Shown: positions 8,415 to 15,023 of the stretch, one piece after another
Numbering within the stretch: the first letter of the stretch is position 1
How the letters are laid out: each line of letters starts with the position of its first letter
NCBI GenBank assembly: GCA_964568455.1
Contig: CAZMPJ010000005.1
Location: 35,756 to 99,755 of the forward strand
Source: CAZMPJ01 sp964568455
GTDB taxonomy: Bacteria > Margulisbacteria > WOR-1 > O2-12-FULL-45-9
DNA: 64,000 nucleotides
Direction: 5' to 3'
Position numbers and translations under genes: made by a program
The notes under the pieces: generated by a model
The model's input: the letters and a program-made list of their open reading frames with translations, nothing else
What the model was told of the DNA's origin: nothing
The model's database searches: none

Positions 8415-9443
8415 ATGGGAACAGCAGAAGAAAGATTAATTGCTTATCGCCGCACCATTACAATTATTGTGGTTATTGTTACTCTTTATCTTTCCTTTTT
8501 AATTATCAGGCCTTTTTTAATGGCGATTGCCGGAGCAGCGGTTTTAGCTTATTTATTTTATCCAATTTATAAATTTTTAACCAAACATATCCCAGGTAAA
8601 GAAATTGCAGAAAGCTTTGCCGCAATACTAACGGTTATAATCATTATCTTAATAGTTCTTTTGCCAATGGCTGGCATTACCGCACTTTTAGTACAGGAAG
8701 CGCGCAGTGGATATATTGCTTTGCAACATATGGTTAATACTCCGGGGTTTAATCTTGATTTACCTGCTTCAATCGCAAAACAGATACAACCATACTTGCC
8801 TAGCCTTGAAAGTACGATTGTTAATGTTGGAACCCAGATGGTAGGTTGGCTGCAAGTAGTATTAACCAGAATTCCGGGTGCTTTCTTTAGTGTTTTTATT
8901 ACGGTATTTTCAATTTATTTCTTTTTAAAAGGTGCAAAAAATATGCGTGGATTTTTGGAAGAGTTTTTTCCTCTTCCCGAAGGCCGCTATAAACAAATCT
9001 TTGCTAAATTTGACGGTATAAGTCGCGGTATGGTGCTGGGTCAAATTGTGGTTGGTATTTTACATGGCCTTTTAGCTTGGTTTGTGTATGCTGCCTTAGG
9101 AGTTCCTAATGCAGTATTATGGTCGTTTTTAACAGCGGTTATTTCTATTATACCGGTACTTGGATCCGGTTTAGTTTGGGGGCCTATTTCACTTTATTTA
9201 TTAATCACTGGAGATTATTTTGCCGGGGCAATGTTATTGCTTTATGGTTTTGGCGTTATGAGTGCGTTGGATAACTTTTTAAAACCAAAAATTATTGGCG
9301 ACCGAGCCAGCATCCATCCACTATTAGTTTTGTTTGGTATTATTGGCGGAGTGCAGTTGCTGGGGCTACCAGGAATATTAATCGGCCCGCTAATTTTAGC
9401 CCTTTTTGATGTAGTATTAGGAATTTTCCGCGAAGTAATTTAA
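8415..9443 (+). CDS. AI-2E family transporter (PerM-like)
   Basis: The 342-residue inner-membrane protein has about eight hydrophobic helices with the family layout: two N-terminal helices (RRTITIIVVIVTLYLSFLI region), a central extracytoplasmic part, and a C-terminal cluster with PNAVLWSFLTAVISIIPVLG and the KPKIIG signature. Members include the autoinducer-2 exporter TqsA and Na+/H+ antiporters, so the substrate is open. The gene is probably leaderless. It converges on the tautomerase gene with a 4-base overlap. Confidence 0.9.
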   Translation: MGTAEERLIAYRRTITIIVVIVTLYLSFLIIRPFLMAIAGAAVLAYLFYPIYKFLTKHIPGKEIAESFAAILTVIIIILIVLLPMAGITALLVQEARSGYIALQHMVNTPGFNLDLPASIAKQIQPYLPSLESTIVNVGTQMVGWLQVVLTRIPGAFFSVFITVFSIYFFLKGAKNMRGFLEEFFPLPEGRYKQIFAKFDGISRGMVLGQIVVGILHGLLAWFVYAALGVPNAVLWSFLTAVISIIPVLGSGLVWGPISLYLLITGDYFAGAMLLLYGFGVMSALDNFLKPKIIGDRASIHPLLVLFGIIGGVQLLGLPGILIGPLILALFDVVLGIFREVI

Positions 9444-9619
9444 CTTGCTTGTTTGCCGCTTTGGCCCCAATTTTCTTTAGGAACATCTTCAATCACTACA
9501 ATTACAGCTTCTGGCGGGCATTTAACTGTGTCGCAAACGGTTTTTGTGACCCCTTCAATTAATTTCTTTTTAGTTTCCTTATCGCGTCCGGCCCAGAGTC
9601 CAATTTTAACTATTGGCAT
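9440..9619 (-). CDS. 4-oxalocrotonate tautomerase family protein
   Basis: This 59-residue gene reads MPIVKIGLWAGRDKETKKKL at its N-terminus. Pro2, exposed after Met removal, is the catalytic base of the tautomerase superfamily, and the length and the VIVVIEDVPKENWG segment fit a 4-OT monomer (small subunits that assemble as hexamers). A strong ribosome site, AAAGGAGATAATA, precedes the ATG. The gene is divergent from mutM. Substrate is unknown; many relatives have no assigned pathway. Confidence 0.85.
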   Translation of the reverse strand: MPIVKIGLWAGRDKETKKKLIEGVTKTVCDTVKCPPEAVIVVIEDVPKENWGQSGKQAS

Positions 9620-9634
9620 TATTATCTCCTTTGC

Positions 9635-9640
9635 TATAAT
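9635..9640 (+). promoter_or_regulatory. -10 box of leaderless mutM transcript
   Basis: TATAAT is followed after exactly 6 bases by the mutM ATG (9647). The gap TATAAC contains no Shine-Dalgarno. Confidence 0.6.
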
Positions 9641-9646
9641 TATAAC

Positions 9647-10462
9647 ATGCCAGAATTACCTGAAGTAGAAACCATAAAACGCGGATTAGAGAAAAAAATT
9701 GTTGGCAAGACAATTGCTGATTTTGACAGTGATTGGCATAAAGCAATCAATAAGCCGTTGGCTACTTATCGCCGCCTAGTTAAAGGCTTGAAAATAAAAA
9801 AAGTCTGGCGTCGGGCTAAAATGTTAGGACTTGATCTTAGTCAGGGAAAAAAGATTTTGTTTCATCTTAAAATGACTGGCCAACTGGTTTATCAAGGCGA
9901 ACCCAATAAATTTACTCACGCAATTTTTACTTTTTCCGACAAAAGCAAATTATTTTTTAATGATGTGCGCAAGTTTGGTTGGGTCAGATTGTTTAAAGAT
10001 GACGAGTTGGAGAAAGTCTTAGAGAAAATGAATTTAGGGCCAGAGCCTTTAGAATCAGATTTTACTGTTAAATATCTGAAACGAGTGGCTGTACGCAGAG
10101 CTAGAACAAAAGTTAAGCAATTTATCATGGATCCGCAAGTTGTAGTGGGGGTAGGCAATATTTATAGTGATGAGGTTTGTTATTATGCCAAAGTGAGGCC
10201 TGATCGGTTAGTTAAAGATTTAACTGATAAGGAAATTAAGTTAATCCATAAAGGTATTATAAAAATACTAACAGCTTCAATTAAAGCTCAAGGCACAACT
10301 TTTAGTAATTATGTGAATGCTGATGGGGAAGCAGGCGCTTTTGTAAAACAGTTAAAAGTTTATCAACGCTACGGTCAAAAGTGCTATAAATGCAAGGGAA
10401 AAATTGTTAGAATGAAAATTAGTGGTAGGACTTCGTCTTATTGCCCAAGGTGCCAAACATGA
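9647..10462 (+). CDS. mutM: Formamidopyrimidine-DNA glycosylase
   Basis: The 271-residue protein starts MPELPEVETIKRGL, where Pro2 is the catalytic nucleophile and Glu3 the second acid. It has the C-terminal zinc finger (CYKC and CPRC) that grips DNA. It removes 8-oxoguanine and other oxidised purines and nicks the abasic site. The stop overlaps the start of the next gene in ATGA form. Confidence 0.97.
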   Translation: MPELPEVETIKRGLEKKIVGKTIADFDSDWHKAINKPLATYRRLVKGLKIKKVWRRAKMLGLDLSQGKKILFHLKMTGQLVYQGEPNKFTHAIFTFSDKSKLFFNDVRKFGWVRLFKDDELEKVLEKMNLGPEPLESDFTVKYLKRVAVRRARTKVKQFIMDPQVVVGVGNIYSDEVCYYAKVRPDRLVKDLTDKEIKLIHKGIIKILTASIKAQGTTFSNYVNADGEAGAFVKQLKVYQRYGQKCYKCKGKIVRMKISGRTSSYCPRCQT

Positions 10463-11043
10463 AATTTAAACCATCAAAAATAATTTGTGTTGGACTCAAT
10501 TATCGCGATCATGCGAAAGAGCTTAATATGCCTATTCCCAAAGAGCCGGTCTTATTTATGAAGTCGCCAACCGCGCTGATTAAGCATAATGAAGATATTA
10601 TTTATCCACCTCAAACCAAGAATTTGCATTATGAAGCAGAATTAGCAATTGTGATTGGTAAAGACGGTAAATTAGGCTTTACTTGTGCTAATGATGTTAC
10701 TGCGCGTGACTTACAAAAAAAGGATGGTCAGTGGGTTAGGGCAAAATCTTTTAGAACTTTTTGTCCAGTAGGACCTAAAGTTGTTTACGGAGTTAATCCA
10801 GCTAATCTTGAAATCAGATGTTTTTTAAACGGAGATTTAAAACAATATTCCAATACTTCAAACATGATTTTTAAACCAGCTGAATTAGTTTATTTTATTT
10901 CTGACATTATGCCCTTATTTGAAGGGGACATTATTTTAACTGGAACGCCGCCTGGAGTGGGGCCGATGAAAGTTGGAGATGTGGTTGAAGTTGAGATTGA
11001 AGGGGTGGGAAGATTATCTAATCGAGTAATTAAGTTTAGGTAA
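10459..11043 (+). CDS. Fumarylacetoacetate hydrolase family protein
   Basis: I start the gene at the ATG at 10459, which overlaps the mutM stop by 4 bases. The 194-residue protein has the single-domain FAH layout: IICVGLNYRDHAKEL at the N-terminus, metal-binding EAE in LHYEAELAIVIG, TARDLQKKDGQW, and the C-terminal GTPPGVG. Short members include acylpyruvate hydrolases and oxaloacetate decarboxylase/tautomerases. The metal and C-C hydrolase chemistry are likely; the exact substrate is not determined. It is coupled to mutM without an obvious functional link. Confidence 0.9.
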   Translation: MKFKPSKIICVGLNYRDHAKELNMPIPKEPVLFMKSPTALIKHNEDIIYPPQTKNLHYEAELAIVIGKDGKLGFTCANDVTARDLQKKDGQWVRAKSFRTFCPVGPKVVYGVNPANLEIRCFLNGDLKQYSNTSNMIFKPAELVYFISDIMPLFEGDIILTGTPPGVGPMKVGDVVEVEIEGVGRLSNRVIKFR

Positions 11044-11209
11044 CTTTAATTACCAGCATTTCTCCTTTTTGCAACGGGCCTTCTTGAGCATGATCTCTTT
11101 CAATGTTTTTGGGATGAACTTCAAATCTTTCTGCTACTTTTTCTAAAGTGAGGTTATCTTCTTTTACCTGGTGAAATTTAATCGGCGCTGGCATTGAAAT
11201 GTAGTTCAT
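11036..11209 (-). CDS. 57-residue LysM-like protein
   Basis: A 58-codon frame starts with MNYISMPAPIKFHQVKED and contains a shortened LysM-like pattern: a KEDNLTLEKVAERFEVHPKN core, then LQKGEMLVIKV. LysM domains bind N-acetylglucosamine polymers. No signal peptide or second domain is present, so if the domain is real it is cytoplasmic. A GGAGG site lies before the ATG. It converges on the FAH gene with an 8-base overlap. The fold assignment is by pattern and moderate. Confidence 0.6.
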   Translation of the reverse strand: MNYISMPAPIKFHQVKEDNLTLEKVAERFEVHPKNIERDHAQEGPLQKGEMLVIKVT

Positions 11210-11265
11210 GCTCTTTGGCCCTCCTACTATATTATTCGAAAGAAGTGAAGTGAAACTTGCGTACT

Positions 11266-11722
11266 AAATTAACAACAAGGTAACCCGCTTACGCTTGTTA
11301 ATTATTATATAATTTCAATATGAAGTTTGATATTCGGGAAAGAGCCAAGAAGTTCGCTATAAGAATAGTAAAATTGATTAAAAAATTCCCAAGAGATATT
11401 GCCGGGCAGGAGTTAGGGAGACAGCTAATACGATCTGGGACATCTGTTGGTGCTAACCTCGAAGAAGCTGATGCTGCTTCCTCAAGAAAAGATTTTAACT
11501 ATAAAATATCTATTTCGTGCAAAGAGGCAAAAGAAACTAAATATTGGTTAGAGGTAATTATTGATTCAGAAATGTTAAACCACCAAGATAATGTTAAGGA
11601 AGCAAAATCTTTAAAAACTGAAGCCAATGAATTAAGCAAAATCCTTTATTCCATAATGAACGCTAAAAAGAAACAATAAAAATATAATAGTGTCGCCGAA
11701 GGCGACACATTGTTGTTAATTT
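11266..11722 (+). mobile_element. Possible four-helix-bundle cassette with 13-bp terminal inverted repeats
   Basis: AAATTAACAACAA at 11266-11278 is repeated as its exact reverse complement at 11710-11722, enclosing a single gene (11320-11679). Just inside the right end is a perfect hairpin, GTGTCGCC-GAA-GGCGACAC (11690-11708). A 70-bp sequence with the same ends and a similar GCCGAAGGC hairpin lies at 18748-18817. No transposase is encoded and I see no target duplication. Confidence 0.5.
11320..11679 (+). CDS. Four-helix-bundle protein (S23 rRNA intervening-sequence family)
   Basis: The 119-residue protein is all-helical and matches the family first found inside 23S rRNA intervening sequences: FAIRIVKLIKKFPRDIAGQE, GRQLIRSGTSVGANLEEADA, then KEAKETKYWLEVI. 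Family members form pentameric barrels related to the accessory protein of diversity-generating retroelements; their role outside that context is unknown. TATAAT lies 6 bases before the ATG, so the gene should be leaderless. It is flanked by inverted repeats and no rRNA is nearby. Confidence 0.9.
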   Translation: MKFDIRERAKKFAIRIVKLIKKFPRDIAGQELGRQLIRSGTSVGANLEEADAASSRKDFNYKISISCKEAKETKYWLEVIIDSEMLNHQDNVKEAKSLKTEANELSKILYSIMNAKKKQ

Positions 11723-11757
11723 TTAATTTAGAAATTTTTAATTGAAGGAGAAAAACG

Positions 11758-11949
11758 ATGGATTGCCAAAAGCAGAGAAACCTAAGAAATTGCAATTGCA
11801 CCTATGAGCCCTGCAGTCGCAAAGGGCTTTGTTGTGAGTGCATTACTTATCACCGCAAAAGAAATGAGTTACCCGCTTGTTATTTTCCGGACGAAGTAGA
11901 AAAGACTTATGATCGGTCAATTAAGAAGTTTATTGAGATTAATAGCTAA
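11758..11949 (+). CDS. Small cysteine-rich protein (DUF6485-like)
   Basis: The 63-residue protein has eight cysteines in a pattern I associate with DUF6485: CNCTYEPCSRKGLCCECITY, then YHRKRNELPACYF. The cysteines suggest zinc or another metal. GAAGGAG lies in front of the ATG. No function is known for the family. It is an isolated gene between the four-helix cassette and secD. Confidence 0.75.
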   Translation: MDCQKQRNLRNCNCTYEPCSRKGLCCECITYHRKRNELPACYFPDEVEKTYDRSIKKFIEINS

Positions 11950-11980
11950 TTTCACTCTTGTTATGATTTTAAGAATCAGA

Positions 11981-11986
11981 TATAAT
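11981..11986 (+). promoter_or_regulatory. -10 box of the secDF-uppP operon
   Basis: TATAAT ends 14 bases before the secD ATG, giving a predicted leader of about 7 bases with no ribosome-binding site. Confidence 0.5.
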
Positions 11987-12000
11987 GGTTTTCAGTTCAA

Positions 12001-13335
12001 ATGCGTAAGAATATTAATCAACTGCGAATATTAATCATTTTAGCCATTGTTGGAGTCTGTATATACATTATTACTCAACAGCCAATTACCTTAGGTCTTG
12101 ATCTTCAAGGGGGAACTAGGCTGGTTTTAGAAGGCCAGGATACTGAAAAAGTAAAAGTGAGCGATGATTCTATGTCTGGAGCTGTAGCGGTTATTAGAAA
12201 CCGGATCGATGCTTTGGGTGTTACTGAACCGCTGATCCAAAGAAAAGGTAAAAAACAAATTGTAGTTGAGCTGCCAGGAGTAAAAGATCCTGATCATGCT
12301 ATTTCTATTATTGGCGATACGGCGTTGCTTGAATTTGTAGAAGCAGAATGGGCGCCGGCTGACGAATCAAGGCTCCCTCCTAAAAAAGTAAGAGAATTTT
12401 ATGGACCGAAAGCTTACATGGATAAAGTTAAACTTTACCGTGATGGAATTTTAGTCAGCGAAAAACCGATCATTCTAAAAAAATCCGCTTTAACCGGAGA
12501 TTTACTCAAAGGTGCCTGGCCTGGAGTAGACGAATATGGCAATCCGGTTATTGATATTGAATTTAATTCTGAAGGAACCAAGGCTTTTGCCGCGGTTACC
12601 GGAAGAGGGGTTGGAAAACCTTTAGCAATTTTGCTGGATAAGCAAGTTATTTCAGCGCCAACGGTTAGAGAACCGATTCCCTCGGGTAGGGCGCAGATTT
12701 CTGGTGACTTTACTGCCCAAGAAGTTCAGGACATGGTGATTAAATTAAAAGCTGGTGCACTGCCTATTCCAGTTAAGCCAGTTGAGATCAGAATTGTGGG
12801 ACCAACTTTAGGTAAAGATTCAATTGATAAGAGTAAGGTAGCGGGAATCATTGGTTTTGTTTTTATTGCTGTGTTTATGATTGTTTATTATCGCTTACCT
12901 GGTTTCTTAGCTGATATTGCTCTGGGTATATATATATGTATACTGCTGGCATTGCTTTCTTTGATCCATGCTACATTAACCTTACCTGGTATTGCCGGTA
13001 TGTTACTTTCAATCGGCATGGCTGTTGATGCTAACATTATTATCTTTGAAAGATTAAAAGAAGAGCTCAGGCTTAAGAAAAGTATTAAACTTTCAATTGA
13101 TACTAGTTTTAAGCGAGCCTTGACTGCGATTTTAGATTCAAACGTAACTACTATTATTGCGGCAGCAACTTTATTTTTCGTAGGGACTGGAACCATTAAA
13201 GGCTTTGCCGTTACTCTTTCAGTGGGTATTGTTGCATCCATGTTTACAGCGATTGTAATTACCCGGATGCTACTGGATATGATGGTAGACGGCAAGGTGT
13301 TGACCGAAAATGACAGTCCATTGGTGTATAAATAA
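12001..13335 (+). CDS. secD: Protein translocase subunit SecD
   Basis: The 444-residue protein has one N-terminal helix, a periplasmic region beginning with LGLDLQGGTRLVLE (the SecD D1 motif) and five or six C-terminal helices including the MLLSIGMAVDANIIIFERL motif. SecD and SecF use the proton gradient to complete export of proteins through SecYEG. The gene is followed 2 bases later by secF. It is on the short side for SecD. Confidence 0.96.
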   Translation: MRKNINQLRILIILAIVGVCIYIITQQPITLGLDLQGGTRLVLEGQDTEKVKVSDDSMSGAVAVIRNRIDALGVTEPLIQRKGKKQIVVELPGVKDPDHAISIIGDTALLEFVEAEWAPADESRLPPKKVREFYGPKAYMDKVKLYRDGILVSEKPIILKKSALTGDLLKGAWPGVDEYGNPVIDIEFNSEGTKAFAAVTGRGVGKPLAILLDKQVISAPTVREPIPSGRAQISGDFTAQEVQDMVIKLKAGALPIPVKPVEIRIVGPTLGKDSIDKSKVAGIIGFVFIAVFMIVYYRLPGFLADIALGIYICILLALLSLIHATLTLPGIAGMLLSIGMAVDANIIIFERLKEELRLKKSIKLSIDTSFKRALTAILDSNVTTIIAAATLFFVGTGTIKGFAVTLSVGIVASMFTAIVITRMLLDMMVDGKVLTENDSPLVYK

Positions 13336-13337
13336 AT

Positions 13338-14219
13338 ATGAGAGTATTTGATTTTGTAGGAAAAAGAAAAAGCTGGTTTACTATTTCAGGCGTATTATTG
13401 CTTTTGGCAATCAGTGCGCTGTTTTTGAATTTAATGGTAAAAGGCAGCATGATGAACGTGGGTATTGATTTTACCGGTGGTTCGATGATTAGTTTGCGTT
13501 TTTCTGCGGAACCAAGCATTAATAATGTGCGGGATGTTTTAGCAAAATATGGTTTAGGAAAAAGTGTGATTCAAAGATCTTCTGGTAATGATATTTATAT
13601 TAAAACCGAGCTGATTGAGCCGGATTTAAGGATTAAGATTGTAGATGATTTAAGAGCTGAATATGGAGATGTGGAACTCTTAGAAGCAGACATGATTGGT
13701 CCGGTAATTGGAAAAGAATTGCGTACGCAAGCCTTGTGGGCGCTATTAATTGCTTCTTTAGCCATTATTATTTATGTTTCTTTTCGTTTTGAATTTAAAT
13801 TTGCCGTGGCAGGCTTGGTCGCTCTTTATCATGATGCCATTATTACCATTGGCATAGTTGCTCTTTTGTGGAGAAACATTGAGGTGCCCTTTGTAGCGGC
13901 TATTCTAACGATCATGGGTTATTCAATCAACGATACGATTGTTATTTTTGACCGCATTCGCGAAAATACTAAAAAATACCATGGTAAAAAGAAAAGTTAT
14001 TTTGAAATAATTAATATTAGTATTACTGAAACCTTAGCCCGCTCGATTAATACGGTTTTAACCACGGTTATTATTGTTTTGGCAGTGCTGTTCTTTGGCG
14101 GTGAAACTTTAAAAGACTTTGCTTTAGTGCTCTTGATTGGATTTGTGGTTGGTGCCTATTCTTCCATCTTTGTTGCCAGTCCGATTGTTGCGGCCTGGGA
14201 ATCTAATCGCAAGCCGTGA
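13338..14219 (+). CDS. secF: Protein translocase subunit SecF
   Basis: The 293-residue protein begins MRVFDFVGKRKSWFTISG and has the SecF hallmarks GIDFTGGSMISLRF and ILTIMGYSINDTIVIFDRIR, with six expected membrane helices. It pairs with SecD at the inner membrane. The stop overlaps the GTG start of uppP. Confidence 0.96.
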   Translation: MRVFDFVGKRKSWFTISGVLLLLAISALFLNLMVKGSMMNVGIDFTGGSMISLRFSAEPSINNVRDVLAKYGLGKSVIQRSSGNDIYIKTELIEPDLRIKIVDDLRAEYGDVELLEADMIGPVIGKELRTQALWALLIASLAIIIYVSFRFEFKFAVAGLVALYHDAIITIGIVALLWRNIEVPFVAAILTIMGYSINDTIVIFDRIRENTKKYHGKKKSYFEIINISITETLARSINTVLTTVIIVLAVLFFGGETLKDFALVLLIGFVVGAYSSIFVASPIVAAWESNRKP

Positions 14220-14959
14220 AATATATATTACTAGGCATAATACAGGGTTTCACAGAATTTCTTCCAGTATCATCTTCTGGTCACTTAGTCTTATTACAAT
14301 CATTTTTAAACCTGCCTCACAGCATTGCTTTTGATACTATTGTCCATTTAGCTACAGCTTTGGCAGTAGTGGTTTATTTTTATAAAGATATTATTAATTT
14401 ACTTACTAAAGATCGTAAAATGTTAGGTTTTATCTTGGTCGCCGGCATATTTACCGCAATTTTGGGTTTGAGCTTTAAAGATTATTTTGAAGCCATGTTT
14501 AGTTCAGTTCAAATGGTAGGATTTTTCCTGGTTTTAACCGGCACTATAATAATGTTAGGGGAAAGACTGGGAAAAGGGCAGCGCAAGAGTTTAAATATTT
14601 GGGATGCCATTATTATTGGTTTAGCCCAGGGTTGTGCTATTGCTCCGGGACTCTCTCGATCTGGAACCACTATCTCTGCAGCTTTAGGACGCAATTTAGA
14701 TCGTAATTTAGCTGCTAGATTTTCTTTCCTTTTAGCCGCACCTACTATTTTAGGGGCAGGGTTGATTCAATCTAAAGCAATTATAAAAGCCGGCACTATT
14801 GGCATTGGTTTTTGGCCGCTGGCTCTTGGTTTTATTTCCGCCTTTATTTCTGGCCTCTTCGCCATCAAGATTTTTATGAATATTATTCAGCGAACCTCAC
14901 TCAAGGGTTTTGCTTATTATTGTTTTGTGATTGGGGCTCTAGTTATACTGTTTGTTTGA
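14216..14959 (+). CDS. uppP: Undecaprenyl-diphosphatase
   Basis: The 247-residue polytopic protein has both family motifs: QGFTEFLPVSSSGH at the N-terminus and APGLSRSGTT in the middle. It recycles the lipid carrier for peptidoglycan synthesis by removing one phosphate from undecaprenyl diphosphate. The GTG start overlaps the secF stop (GTGA), so it is translated as part of the sec operon. Confidence 0.95.
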   Translation: MKYILLGIIQGFTEFLPVSSSGHLVLLQSFLNLPHSIAFDTIVHLATALAVVVYFYKDIINLLTKDRKMLGFILVAGIFTAILGLSFKDYFEAMFSSVQMVGFFLVLTGTIIMLGERLGKGQRKSLNIWDAIIIGLAQGCAIAPGLSRSGTTISAALGRNLDRNLAARFSFLLAAPTILGAGLIQSKAIIKAGTIGIGFWPLALGFISAFISGLFAIKIFMNIIQRTSLKGFAYYCFVIGALVILFV

Positions 14960-14987
14960 TCTTAGCAGCCCTCACCCAAAAATAAAC

Positions 14988-15015
14988 TGAAATTTCCCAA
15001 ATAACCTGCCGATAA
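14988..15015 (+). promoter_or_regulatory. Sigma-28-like promoter, FN3 protein
   Basis: TGAAATTT (14988-14995), a 12-base spacer and GCCGATAA (15008-15015). The -10 is identical to the classical FliA -10, and the -35 matches TAAAGTTT at 6 of 8 positions. The ATG follows 8 bases later, so the transcript would be leaderless. Confidence 0.75.
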
Positions 15016-15023
15016 TAACTTGT

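Noticed and set aside
12888..13519. Minus-strand frames inside secD/secF.
   Set aside because: Composition and position are those of antisense shadows of membrane-protein genes; no start signals.
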